Assembly (NCBI RefSeq): GCF_019510245.1
Contig: NZ_JAEKKT010000178.1
Coordinates: forward strand, 1-48,181
DNA: 48,181 bases
Reading direction: 5' to 3'
Origin: Streptomyces sp.
Lineage (GTDB): Bacteria; Actinomycetota; Actinomycetes; Streptomycetales; Streptomycetaceae
Below are positions 32,070-39,991 of this stretch, piece after piece. The position numbers and the translations under genes were made by a program. Within the stretch, counting starts at the first letter, position 1. Every line of letters starts with the position of its first letter. The notes under the pieces are model-generated. The model searched no databases, was not told the origin of the DNA, and saw only the letters and a list, made by a program, of their open reading frames with translations.

Positions 32070-32930
32070 TCAGCGAACCCGCGCGATCAAGTACCGGAAC
32101 ACATTCGGCATCCACACCGTGCCGTCCGCCCGCTGGTGCGGATGAAGCGCCTCGGCCAGCTCCTTGCCGACCTGCTCCTCGTCGGTCGCCAAGATCCCCG
32201 CGTCGAACAGCCCGGTCGACACCAGCCCCCGCACCGCGCTGTCCGCGTCGGCGTACCCGAACGGGCAGGAGACCCGCCCGGACCCGTCGATCCGCAGACC
32301 GGCCCGCTGGGCGACCTCCTCCAGGTCGTCCCGGCACGCCGGGCGCCAAGCCCCCGTGCTCCGCAAAGGATCGGCCAACTTCGCCGCCACCCGCAGCACC
32401 GACGACGTCGCGCAGCGCTCCGGCGGACCCCAGCCGGCCAGCACCACGGCCGCCCCGTGCCCCGCCAGGGGAGTCGCCTCGGCCAGCAGGTCACCGAGCC
32501 GCTCGGCGTCGCCGGCCAGGCAGCCGATCGGATCGAACGCGGTGATCAGGTTGTACCCCGGTGAATGCGCGTCCGCCGCGTCCCGGGGCGTGCCCTCGAC
32601 GACCCGGGCGGCACGGCCACGCGCGCGTGCACCGGAGGCCGGGTCGGGCAGCAGACGCTCACGGGCGAGGGCGAGCCGTTCGGGGGAGGAGTCGACTCCG
32701 GTGACCGCGGCCCCTCTGGCCGCCGCCATCAGCAGGGCGAGACCGGAACCGCAGCGCAGACCGAGCAGCCGGGTGGCCGGGCCCACTTCGAGTCGCTCGT
32801 GGACGGTCTCGTAGAGCGGCACCAGCATCCGCTCCTGGATCTCGGACCAGTCACGCGCGCGTGCGCCCAGGTTCACACGGGGTGGTGAGTCCACGTGAGA
32901 GGGATGGTGCCGCACGAGCGTAGGTGTCAT
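32070..32930 (-). CDS. class I SAM-dependent methyltransferase
   Basis: The 286-residue protein has the SAM-binding glycine loop in LLGLRCGSGLALLMAAARG, the acidic strand end VTGVDSSPERLALARE, and DPIGCLAGDAERLGDLL. The loop begins LGLRCGSG where the usual motif is LDLGCGSG, so the first acidic residue is missing, as in many Streptomyces copies. No substrate can be proposed. The ATG at 32930 (TPTLVRHHPSHVDSP) is preferred over an upstream start at 33008, which lacks support. It is convergent with ftsH. Confidence 0.8.
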   Translation of the reverse strand: MTPTLVRHHPSHVDSPPRVNLGARARDWSEIQERMLVPLYETVHERLEVGPATRLLGLRCGSGLALLMAAARGAAVTGVDSSPERLALARERLLPDPASGARARGRAARVVEGTPRDAADAHSPGYNLITAFDPIGCLAGDAERLGDLLAEATPLAGHGAAVVLAGWGPPERCATSSVLRVAAKLADPLRSTGAWRPACRDDLEEVAQRAGLRIDGSGRVSCPFGYADADSAVRGLVSTGLFDAGILATDEEQVGKELAEALHPHQRADGTVWMPNVFRYLIARVR

Positions 32931-33487
32931 AGGTAAGCGCCCCAATCCGCCGAGAGTTACGCACTGACCGATTCCGTGGCCCCCGTGCCGTGCGCTCGCA
33001 CTTCCCACCTATGCCACATAACTCCCGGCTCGCGATGGCGTCCAGAGGTCGCGGGTCCCTGCTTGTACGTGCGCTGTGACTGTGGCGAGATTTCACATCC
33101 CGGCAACTTGGGGCTCTACCATCGGACCCACGACACGGCGGTTCTGGCCATGGTCCGCCGGCCCGGGGGCCGTGCGGTGTCCGGTCGCCGGAGCCGGAGC
33201 CGGTCCGGTGCCGGATGACGACGGGCCGTGAGTAACGTCGGGGCCGCCGCGCACGCTGACCGGGATGGGACCCGGCCACCAGAGCGACCGAAACGCCTCT
33301 TGCGCATCCGCCGACCTCCGCCGTACAGGCGTCCGGACCAGGGGTAATGGGCGGGTCGTACGTCAGACTACGCACCGGCTTGGTACGAGCTGTGAGGCTT
33401 CTCCGCAGATCAGCGCACCCGTGCTCGTCTCCACGCATCAGCGGCAACTGACGGGTACGTGCAAATTATTTGGGATGCCCCGGAATA

Positions 33488-33513
33488 GGAACACAGGGGC
33501 CCTCCCGCTCGTT
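33488..33513 (+). promoter_or_regulatory. candidate ECF-sigma promoter of the HEAVH protein gene
   Basis: GGAAC (33488-33492) is followed after 18 bases by GTT (33511-33513), close to the SigR/ECF pattern (GGAAT-N18-GTT). The GTG start at 33522 is eight bases further, so the message would be leaderless. The rest of the 591-base region 32931-33521 holds no convincing gene. Confidence 0.35.
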
Positions 33514-33521
33514 CTCATTAC

Positions 33522-34118
33522 GTGAGCACGACACAGACACCACCTGTTCTCGCCGCAGAGCTGGCAGAGGCGTGGGCCGACATTCAGCGGTACCACCCCG
33601 AGCTGCCCGACCTTGCCGCGCCAGAGTCCCTGATCGGGGAGTCGTCGTCCGCGTGCGGTCACGAACTCTCCTTCGAACGGCTGCTCCATGAGGCAGTCCA
33701 CGGCATCGCCGCCTCCCGGGGAGTCCGCGACACCTCCCGGGCCGGCCGCTACCACAACCGCCGATTCCTCGCGATCGCCGAGGAGCTGGGCCTTGACCAC
33801 CCCGACGAGCCGCATCCCAGCAGCGGCTTCTCGCTGGTCACGCTCAACCCCGAGGCGAAGCGACGCTACCGCCCGACCATCGAGAGACTGCAGCGCGCTC
33901 TCAAGGCGCACACGGCGGCCACGTCCGCCGACACCTCCCGCACCTTCCGCGGCCCGGCCGCCCGCCACGGCTCCTCCGGTGGCGGCGTCCGCGTCAAGGC
34001 GGTGTGCGACTGCGGCCGCAACGTCCGGGTGGTGCCGTCGGTCCTGGCGCAGGCTCCCATCGTCTGCGGCGGCTGCGGCAAACCGTTCCGCATCCCGGAG
34101 GTCGTGGGAGCGGCATAG
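33522..34118 (+). CDS. SprT-like zinc metalloprotease-type protein
   Basis: The 198-residue protein has LLHEAVHGIAASRGVRD (HExxH near residue 56, the zinc-protease signature). AGRYHNRRFLAIAEELGL follows, with a candidate third ligand in the YHN piece, as in SprT/phage-like proteins. The C-terminus has a zinc ribbon of two Cys pairs: CDCG and CGGCG. Similar genes occur in actinobacterial plasmids and phages as well as in this chromosomal place. The function is unknown. There is no signal peptide, so it is cytosolic. The GTG start has no ribosome-binding site, matching the leaderless ECF-type promoter upstream. Confidence 0.65.
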   Translation: MSTTQTPPVLAAELAEAWADIQRYHPELPDLAAPESLIGESSSACGHELSFERLLHEAVHGIAASRGVRDTSRAGRYHNRRFLAIAEELGLDHPDEPHPSSGFSLVTLNPEAKRRYRPTIERLQRALKAHTAATSADTSRTFRGPAARHGSSGGGVRVKAVCDCGRNVRVVPSVLAQAPIVCGGCGKPFRIPEVVGAA

Positions 34119-34426
34119 GCCACGGCTGCTCGTGGCAGCCGCAGCCAGTGCCCGCCTTCACGCCCTCGGGCTGGGCGTCGCCGGTCAGCGCACCCGACGT
34201 GACCTCACCTCCACGCCGGGTGCCTCTCCGGCATGCCTCCGCGCTCCCACCCGACCGTCGGCCAAAAGCGGCCCGCAGCGTATGGCACAATGGCTAGCTG
34301 TACTCGACAGTCGCACAGGACCCCTCTCTCCTCCGGCTGACGCGTCCATCGGGCACTCGGGTACCGCAACCCCACGCGGCAGTCTCGCCGTGCCCAATCA
34401 CGTCAAATCCAGGAGAACCCACTCCC
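34119..34426. promoter_or_regulatory. rpsP leader region
   Basis: The 308 bases before rpsP hold no clear plus-strand gene. TATGGCACAATGGCTAGC near 34280-34297 contains promoter-like hexamers and is AT-rich against its surroundings. AGGAG lies 10 bases before the rpsP GTG. A minus-strand reading here gives a short Cys/Gly peptide (AGTGCGCHEQPWPMP); too weak to call a gene. Confidence 0.3.
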
Positions 34427-34846
34427 GTGGCAGTCAAGATCAAGCTGAAGCGTCTGGGCAAGATCCGTTCGCCTCACTACCGCATCGTCGTCGCCGACTC
34501 CCGCACCCGCCGTGACGGCCGTGCGATCGAGGAGATCGGCAAGTACCACCCGACCTACAACCCGTCGGTCATCGAGGTGGACGCCGACCGCGTGGCGTAC
34601 TGGCTCGGCGTCGGCGCCCAGCCGACCGAGCCCGTGCTCGCCATCCTGAAAAAGACCGGCGACTGGCAGAAGTTCAAGGGCGAGGCCGCCCCGGCGCCGC
34701 TGCTCGTGGCCGCCCCGAAGGCCGCGCGCCCGTCGTTCGAGGCGCTCGGCGGTGACGACGAGGGCAAGGGTGAGGCGATCACCCAGAAGAAGAAGGCTGA
34801 GAAGAAGGACGAGGCCGCGGCTGAGTCCGAGTCGACCGAGGCCTGA
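34427..34846 (+). CDS. rpsP: 30S ribosomal protein S16
   Basis: S16 supports 30S assembly. The 139 residues begin AVKIKLKRLGKIRSPHYRIV, then VADSRTRRDGRAIEEIGKY and DADRVAYWLGVGAQP. The C-terminal lysine/alanine-rich, acidic extension is usual in actinobacteria. GTG start with AGGAG upstream. First gene of the rpsP-KH-rimM-trmD-rplS cluster. Confidence 0.98.
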   Translation: MAVKIKLKRLGKIRSPHYRIVVADSRTRRDGRAIEEIGKYHPTYNPSVIEVDADRVAYWLGVGAQPTEPVLAILKKTGDWQKFKGEAAPAPLLVAAPKAARPSFEALGGDDEGKGEAITQKKKAEKKDEAAAESESTEA

Positions 34847-34851
34847 GCAGC

Positions 34852-35091
34852 ATGCTCGAAGAGGCGCTTGAGCACCTCGTGAAGGGCATCGTCGACAACC
34901 CTGACGACGTGCAGGTCGCCTCGCGCGACCTGCGCCGCGGGCGCGTGCTGGAGGTCCGGGTGCACCCCGACGACCTCGGCAAGGTGATCGGCCGCAACGG
35001 CCGCACCGCACGTGCCCTGCGCACCGTCGTGGGCGCCATCGGCGGTCGCGGAGTCCGCGTCGACCTGGTCGACGTCGACCACGTCCGCTGA
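34852..35091 (+). CDS. KH-domain RNA-binding protein (KhpA-like)
   Basis: The 79-residue protein has a single KH domain with VHPDDLGKVIGRNGRTARAL, containing the GxxG loop (GRNG) that binds RNA. It is conserved between rpsP and rimM. It starts five bases after the rpsP stop. KhpA proteins act with KhpB as RNA chaperones in other Gram-positives. Confidence 0.95.
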   Translation: MLEEALEHLVKGIVDNPDDVQVASRDLRRGRVLEVRVHPDDLGKVIGRNGRTARALRTVVGAIGGRGVRVDLVDVDHVR

Positions 35092-35113
35092 CGCTTTCGC
35101 AGCAGCACCGGCT

Positions 35114-35148
35114 CGGGCCGGGGAGGGCCACTGGCCGTCCCCGGCCCG
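35114..35148 (+). terminator. perfect hairpin between the KH gene and rimM
   Basis: CGGGCCGGGGA (35114-35124) pairs with TCCCCGGCCCG (35138-35148), and the loop contains an inner GGCC-ACT-GGCC stem. It lies within the operon, so it may attenuate rimM-trmD or be a processing site. Confidence 0.7.
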
Positions 35149-35205
35149 TAGTCGTATGAGCAGGAATGAGCAGGTCGAGCAGGAGATGACAGGAGAACAG
35201 GCACA

Positions 35206-35751
35206 GTGCAGCTCGTAGTCGCACGGATCGGGCGCGCCCACGGCATCAAGGGCGAGGTCACCGTCGAGGTACGTACCGACGAGCCGGAGCTCAGGCTCGC
35301 GCCCGGCGCCGTACTCGCCACCGATCCCGGATCGGCGGGGCCGCTCACCATCGAGACCGGCCGGGTGCACAGCGGCCGCCTGCTCCTGCGCTTCGAGGGC
35401 GTCAGGGACCGCACCGCCGCCGAGGCCCTGCGCAACACCCTCCTGATCGCCGAGATCGACCCGGAGGAGCTGCCCGAGGGCGAGGACGAGTTCTACGACC
35501 ACCAGCTCATCGACCTGGACGTGGTCACCGAGGACGGCGCCGAGGTCGGCCGGATCACCGAGATCTCGCACCTGCCCTCCCAGGACCTGTTCATCGTGGA
35601 GCGCCCCGACGGCAGCGAGGTGATGATCCCGTTCGTGGAGGAGATCGTCACCGAGATCGACCTTGAGGAGCAGCGGGCCGTCATCTCGCCGCCGCCCGGC
35701 CTGATCGACGACCGGGCGGAGATCGACTCGTCCAGGGACGACGAAGCATGA
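35206..35751 (+). CDS. rimM: ribosome maturation factor RimM
   Basis: RimM binds S19 and helps mature the 30S head. The 181 residues begin QLVVARIGRAHGIKGEVTVE, the family signature, with RLLLRFEGVRDRTAAEALR and the PRC-barrel region FYDHQLIDLDVVTEDGAEVG. GTG start behind AGGAG. The stop overlaps trmD by four bases (ATGA). Confidence 0.97.
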   Translation: MQLVVARIGRAHGIKGEVTVEVRTDEPELRLAPGAVLATDPGSAGPLTIETGRVHSGRLLLRFEGVRDRTAAEALRNTLLIAEIDPEELPEGEDEFYDHQLIDLDVVTEDGAEVGRITEISHLPSQDLFIVERPDGSEVMIPFVEEIVTEIDLEEQRAVISPPPGLIDDRAEIDSSRDDEA

Positions 35752-36581
35752 GACTCGACGTCGTCACGATCTTTCCCGAGTACCTCGAGCCCCTGAACGT
35801 CTCACTGGTCGGCAAGGCCCGCGCGCGTGGGCAGCTCGGCGTCCAGGTGCACGACCTGCGCGCCTGGACCTACGACCGGCACAACACGGTCGACGACACG
35901 CCCTACGGCGGCGGACCCGGCATGGTCATGAAGACCGAGCCCTGGGGCGACGCCCTCGACACCGTCCTCGCCGACGGCTACGAGACCGGCTCGCACGCCC
36001 CCGCGCTGATCGTCCCCACCCCCAGCGGCCGTCCGTTCACCCAGGAACTCGCCGTCGAACTCTCCGAGCGCCCCTGGCTGATCTTCACACCGGCCCGCTA
36101 CGAGGGTATCGACCGGCGGGTCATCGACGAGTACGTCACCCGGATGCCGGTCTACGAGGTGTCCATCGGCGACTACGTCCTCGCCGGCGGCGAGGCGGCC
36201 GTGCTGGTGATCACGGAGGCGGTGGCGCGGCTGCTGCCCGGCGTCCTCGGGAACGCCGAGTCGCACCGCGACGACTCCTTCGCGCCCGGCGCCATGGCGA
36301 ACCTCCTGGAGGGCCCCGTCTACACCAAGCCGCCCGTCTGGCGCGGCCGGGACATCCCCGACGTGCTGCTCAGCGGCCACCACGGCAAGATCGCCCGGTG
36401 GCGCCGCGACGAGGCCCTGAAACGGACCACCGCCCACCGGCCCGACCTGATCGAGCGCTGCGACCCCAAGGTGTTCGACAAGAAGGACCGGGAGATGCTC
36501 TCCATCCTGGGCTGGGCCCCGGACCCGCAGGGCGAGCCCCACGGCCGATTTTGGCGCAGGCCACAGGGCGTGGAAGAATAA
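35748..36581 (+). CDS. trmD: tRNA (guanine(37)-N1)-methyltransferase TrmD
   Basis: TrmD methylates G37 to prevent frameshifting. The 277-residue SPOUT protein has RLDVVTIFPEYLEPL, DDTPYGGGPGMVMKTEP, FTPARYEGIDRRVIDEYV, SIGDYVLAGGEAAVLV and GNAESHRDDSF, all knot and SAM-site features of the family. It overlaps rimM by four bases. Confidence 0.98.
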   Translation: MRLDVVTIFPEYLEPLNVSLVGKARARGQLGVQVHDLRAWTYDRHNTVDDTPYGGGPGMVMKTEPWGDALDTVLADGYETGSHAPALIVPTPSGRPFTQELAVELSERPWLIFTPARYEGIDRRVIDEYVTRMPVYEVSIGDYVLAGGEAAVLVITEAVARLLPGVLGNAESHRDDSFAPGAMANLLEGPVYTKPPVWRGRDIPDVLLSGHHGKIARWRRDEALKRTTAHRPDLIERCDPKVFDKKDREMLSILGWAPDPQGEPHGRFWRRPQGVEE

Positions 36582-36610
36582 CCAGCTGTTGTGCGTCCGT
36601 CCGGCGTGCG

Positions 36611-36625
36611 CCCCTGCCACAGGGG
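36611..36625 (+). promoter_or_regulatory. small hairpin in the trmD-rplS gap
   Basis: CCCCTG-CCA-CAGGGG is a perfect six-base stem, 93 bases before the rplS start. TAGTTT at 36672-36677 could be a -10 box for rplS; no -35 is clear. Confidence 0.3.
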
Positions 36626-36717
36626 GACACGACGCCCGCCCCGATCCGCACGGCAGACCCCATGGAACACCTAGTTTCCGTTGATGACCTGTGGCATCAG
36701 CGAGGAAAGCAGACGAA

Positions 36718-37068
36718 ATGTCTCACCTGCTCGACACCGTCGACTCCGCGTCGCTGCGCAGCGACGTCCCGGCCTTCCGCCCGGGTGACACCGTCAACGT
36801 CCACGTCCGCGTCATCGAGGGCAACCGCTCCCGTGTGCAGCAGTTCAAGGGCGTTGTGATCCGCCGCCAGGGCAGCGGTGTCCGCGAGACCTTCACGGTC
36901 CGCAAGGTCTCCTTCTCCGTTGGCGTCGAGCGCACCTTCCCGGTGCACACCCCGATCGTCGAGAAGATCGAGCTCGTCACCCGCGGTGACGTGCGTCGCG
37001 CCAAGCTGTACTACCTGCGCGACCTGCGTGGTAAGGCCGCGAAGATCAAGGAGAAGCGCGAGAACTGA
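36718..37068 (+). CDS. rplS: 50S ribosomal protein L19
   Basis: L19 sits at the 30S-50S interface. The 116-residue protein starts SHLLDTVDSASLRSDVPAFR and has RVIEGNRSRVQQFKGVVIRR, SFSVGVERTFPVHTP and RRAKLYYLRDLRGKAAKIKE. The ATG at 36718 is chosen over an upstream in-frame codon because it has AGGAAAG before it and fits L19 homologues. Confidence 0.98.
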   Translation: MSHLLDTVDSASLRSDVPAFRPGDTVNVHVRVIEGNRSRVQQFKGVVIRRQGSGVRETFTVRKVSFSVGVERTFPVHTPIVEKIELVTRGDVRRAKLYYLRDLRGKAAKIKEKREN

Positions 37069-37151
37069 TCTCGCGTGCCGGCACCCGGAAGCCGTAGGCG
37101 GACGAGCCGGTAAGAAGGAGTCTCATCGACGCCGGATAGCATCTGGCCCCG

Positions 37152-37859
37152 ATGGACACCGAAGCACAGCACACGGAGCGCGACCGCTCCTCCCGCCCCG
37201 AACCAGAGGCCGCGGAGGACCGGTCGCGTTCCGCGTTGGTGGCGCGGGCCACCGGGCGGGTCACCGACTGGCTGCCGGGCGGCTGGATCACCCTCACCCT
37301 CTTCGCCTGCCTGGCTTTTTTGCTCGTCCTCAACACTTTCGTGGCGCAACCATTCCAGATTCCCAGCGGATCCATGGAACAGGGATTGAGGATCGGGGAC
37401 CGCGTTCTCGTAAATAAGTTGGCGTACCGTTTCGGTGCCGGGCCGCGCCGGGGAGATGTCGTGGTGTTCGACGGCTCCGGGTACTTCGGGGACGCCGACT
37501 ACATCAAACGGGTCGTCGGTGTGGGAGGAGACCACGTGGTCTGCTGCGACAAGAAGGGGAGGATCGAAGTGAACGGCCGGCCGGTCGACGAGACGTCGTT
37601 CCTCTATCCGGGGGACACCCCCTCCACCGTGCCCTTCAACGTCGACGTCCCCGACGGCACGCTCTTCGTGCTCGGCGACCACCGCAGCGACTCCAGCGAC
37701 TCCCGCGACCACCTCGGCTCGCCCGGCGGCGGCATGATCCCCGTCGGCAGGGTCGTCGGCCGGGCCGACTGGATCGTCTGGCCGTACGCCCACTGGACCC
37801 GTCTCGCCCGTCCCGCCGCCTACGCGCGCGTACCGGCCGCCGGAGCGTCCCATGGGTAA
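37152..37859 (+). CDS. sipW: type I signal peptidase SipW
   Basis: This is a membrane-bound signal peptidase I with a Ser/Lys dyad. The 235-residue protein has one N-terminal membrane segment (about residues 46-65), then FQIPSGSMEQGLRIGDRVL (Ser74), YIKRVVGVGGDH (Lys119) and FVLGDHRSDSSDSRDHLG. Its end overlaps sipX by eight bases. In S. lividans sipW-sipX-sipY form one operon as I recall; order and spacing agree. Unlike the other three it lacks a C-terminal membrane anchor. Confidence 0.93.
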   Translation: MDTEAQHTERDRSSRPEPEAAEDRSRSALVARATGRVTDWLPGGWITLTLFACLAFLLVLNTFVAQPFQIPSGSMEQGLRIGDRVLVNKLAYRFGAGPRRGDVVVFDGSGYFGDADYIKRVVGVGGDHVVCCDKKGRIEVNGRPVDETSFLYPGDTPSTVPFNVDVPDGTLFVLGDHRSDSSDSRDHLGSPGGGMIPVGRVVGRADWIVWPYAHWTRLARPAAYARVPAAGASHG

Positions 37860-38994
37860 CCGGGGCCGACCGCGCGGCGTGCCGGTCGACGCCGCCGCCA
37901 ACCTGCTGCCCACCGGGGCCCGGCGCGCCTCCGGCCCGTCCGGCGGCCGGTCCCGTGCGGAGCGGCGCAAGCTGCAGCGCAAGGTCAAGCGCAAGCGCCG
38001 GCGCGGTGCGGTGCGGGAGATACCGTTGCTGGTCGGCGTGGCCGTCCTGATAGCCCTGGTACTGAAGACGTTCCTCGTCCAGGCCTTTGTGATCCCGTCC
38101 GGCTCCATGGAGCAGACGATCCGGATCGGCGACCGCGTCCTGGTGGACAAGTTCACCCCCTGGTTCGGGTGGCAGCCGCACCGCGGGGACGTCGTCGTCT
38201 TCCACGACCCGGGCGGCTGGCTGAAGGACGAGCAGACCACCAAGGCGAACGACCCGGTCGGGGTCAAGCAGGTCAAGGAGGGGCTCACCTTCATCGGCCT
38301 GCTGCCCTCCGCCAACGAGAAGGACCTCATCAAACGGGTCATCGGCGTCGGCGGCGACCACGTCAAGTGCTGTGACGCGCAGGGCCGGGTGACCGTCAAC
38401 GGCGTGCCGCTGACCGAGGGTGACTACCTGTATCCGGGGAACGTCCCCTCCGCCCAGCCGTTCGACATCACCGTGCCCAAGGGGCGGTTGTGGGTGATGG
38501 GCGACCACCGCGGCAACTCCGCCGACTCCCGCGCCCACCAGGACACCGACTACGGCGGCACGGTGGCCGTGACCTCGGTGGTGGGCCGCGCCATGATGAT
38601 CGGCTGGCCCATCGGCCACTGGACCAAGCTCGACGAACCTAAAACCTTCGCAAGCGTTTCTGACTCCGGGTCGGGGTCGACCGCGGCTCCCCAGCTGTCG
38701 CATAGGGTTGCCTCCGACGATCCGAACGGATACATCCAACTCCCGACCCCTGCGGAACTCCCGCTCGTTATGGGAGTGGTGGGCCTGCGCCGGGGATGGC
38801 GCAGGCGGCGGCACGGAGTAAGGAGTTGGCGTGGGGGATGTGGCGGTTGGCGCACGGTCGGGACACGACGGCGAGGAGCACAGCGGGCGCCCCGTGGAGA
38901 ATGTCCCCTCCCCGGACGGCGCCTCGACCTCCGGGAACGGCCCCGGGCCTGGCGGAGACGGCACCCCGGCAGACGGTCCGTACTCCGGCGGTGA
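37852..38994 (+). CDS. sipX: type I signal peptidase SipX, with an extended C-terminus overlapping sipY
   Basis: Very basic N-terminal region, membrane segment at about residues 57-75, catalytic IPSGSMEQTIRIGDRVLVDK (Ser85) and DLIKRVIGVGGDH (Lys161), box E GDHRGNSADSRAHQD. A hydrophobic C-terminal piece, ELPLVMGVVGLRR, begins near residue 304. The frame then runs on about 65 more residues, Arg/Trp/Gly-rich, through the sipY start, overlapping sipY by 164 bases. Streptomycete SipX is about 320 residues as I recall, so the tail looks like a lost stop codon. The tail is read in a shadow frame of sipY and is probably dispensable. Confidence 0.88.
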   Translation: MGNRGRPRGVPVDAAANLLPTGARRASGPSGGRSRAERRKLQRKVKRKRRRGAVREIPLLVGVAVLIALVLKTFLVQAFVIPSGSMEQTIRIGDRVLVDKFTPWFGWQPHRGDVVVFHDPGGWLKDEQTTKANDPVGVKQVKEGLTFIGLLPSANEKDLIKRVIGVGGDHVKCCDAQGRVTVNGVPLTEGDYLYPGNVPSAQPFDITVPKGRLWVMGDHRGNSADSRAHQDTDYGGTVAVTSVVGRAMMIGWPIGHWTKLDEPKTFASVSDSGSGSTAAPQLSHRVASDDPNGYIQLPTPAELPLVMGVVGLRRGWRRRRHGVRSWRGGCGGWRTVGTRRRGAQRAPRGECPLPGRRLDLRERPRAWRRRHPGRRSVLRR

Positions 38995-39856
38995 CGGTTC
39001 GGGCACGGACGGGGACCCGGGTGGGTCGGCGGCGCCCGCACCGAAGAAACCACGCTCCTTCTGGAAGGAGCTGCCCATCCTGGTCGTCATCGCGCTGGTG
39101 CTGGCGCTGCTGATCAAGACGTTCCTGGTGCAGGCGTTCTCGATTCCGTCGGACTCGATGCAGAACACCCTCCAGCAGGGTGACCGGGTCCTGGTCGACA
39201 AGCTCACCCCGTGGTTCGGCTCCAAGCCGGAGCGCGGCGAGGTCGTCGTCTTCCACGACCCGGACGACTGGCTGGCGGGCGAGCCCACCGCCCAGCCGAA
39301 CGCGATCCAGACCTTCCTCAGCTGGATCGGCCTGATGCCGTCCGCCGAGGAGCGGGACCTGATCAAGCGGGTCATCGGCGTCGGCGGCGACACCGTCTCC
39401 TGCAAGGGCAGCGGCCCGCTCATGGTCAACGGCCATGCGCTGAACGAGCCTTACGTGTACCCGGGCAACACCCCGTGCAGCGTCGACGACCAGGGCGGCC
39501 AGTTCACGGTGCACGTGCCCAAGGGCTACATCTGGGTGATGGGCGACCACCGCCAGAACTCCCGCGACTCGCGCTACAACCAGTCCGACAGGCACCACGG
39601 CATGGTCCCGGTGAAGGACGTCGTCGGCCGTGCCATCGTCAAGGCCTGGCCGATCAACCGCTGGGGCACGCTGCCGATCCCGGACACCTTCGACCAGAGC
39701 GGCATCAACACGCAGACGTCCGCCGCGGCCTCCCTCACGGTGGCGCCGCAGGGCGTGGCGGTCGCCGCCGTCCTGCCCGTCGCGGTGTGGCGCCGCCGCC
39801 GGGGCGAGCGGATCGGGCGGAAGTTCGACAGGCGCGTGGCCGCGGGCAAGCGCTGA
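38831..39856 (+). CDS. sipY: type I signal peptidase SipY
   Basis: SipY is the major signal peptidase in S. lividans. The 341-residue protein has an N-terminal Gly/Asp-rich, disordered 70 residues, membrane segment about 79-97, IPSDSMQNTLQQGDRVLVDK (Ser109), RDLIKRVIGVGGDT (Lys179), and MGDHRQNSRDSRYN. The C-terminal hydrophobic segment GVAVAAVLPVAVW is followed by an Arg/Lys-rich end, giving the unusual second anchor of these enzymes. AGGAG lies six bases before the GTG, so the start is sound even though it lies inside the sipX frame. Confidence 0.93.
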   Translation: MGDVAVGARSGHDGEEHSGRPVENVPSPDGASTSGNGPGPGGDGTPADGPYSGGDGSGTDGDPGGSAAPAPKKPRSFWKELPILVVIALVLALLIKTFLVQAFSIPSDSMQNTLQQGDRVLVDKLTPWFGSKPERGEVVVFHDPDDWLAGEPTAQPNAIQTFLSWIGLMPSAEERDLIKRVIGVGGDTVSCKGSGPLMVNGHALNEPYVYPGNTPCSVDDQGGQFTVHVPKGYIWVMGDHRQNSRDSRYNQSDRHHGMVPVKDVVGRAIVKAWPINRWGTLPIPDTFDQSGINTQTSAAASLTVAPQGVAVAAVLPVAVWRRRRGERIGRKFDRRVAAGKR

Positions 39857-39872
39857 CCACGCGGAGGGCGCC

Positions 39873-39980
39873 GTGACCGGATCCCGTGTGCGCCTGCTGA
39901 CCGTCCCATGTGAAGCCCTTGGGGAGCTTGTGACCAGGGGCGCCGAAGAAGGGCTGCCCCTGCCCGGTACCGCCGGGTAG
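39873..39980 (+). CDS. possible small ORF of 35 residues
   Basis: GTG at 39873 follows GGAGGG by four bases and gives TGSRVRLLTVPCEALGEL and a further 17 residues, ending 11 bases before sipZ. Ribosome-binding site and position between sipY and sipZ are suggestive. No similarity is recognised and it may be chance in GC-rich DNA. Confidence 0.2.
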   Translation: MTGSRVRLLTVPCEALGELVTRGAEEGLPLPGTAG

Positions 39981-39983
39981 GGT
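39978..39983 (+). promoter_or_regulatory. -10 box of a probably leaderless sipZ transcript
   Basis: TAGGGT matches the common Streptomyces -10 and ends eight bases before the sipZ ATG. In S. lividans sipZ starts a separate operon with downstream unrelated genes, which agrees. Confidence 0.45.
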
Positions 39984-39991
39984 GCGGCCTC

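Noticed and set aside
32851..33447. A 198-codon minus-strand frame in the gap upstream of the HEAVH gene
   Set aside because: Arg/Ser-rich with no recognisable motif, overlaps the methyltransferase start, and no ribosome-binding site is seen.
34120..34290. A short minus-strand Cys/Gly peptide frame before rpsP
   Set aside because: AGTGCGCHEQPWPMP looks peptide-like, but no ribosome-binding site, conserved neighbour or maturation gene supports it.
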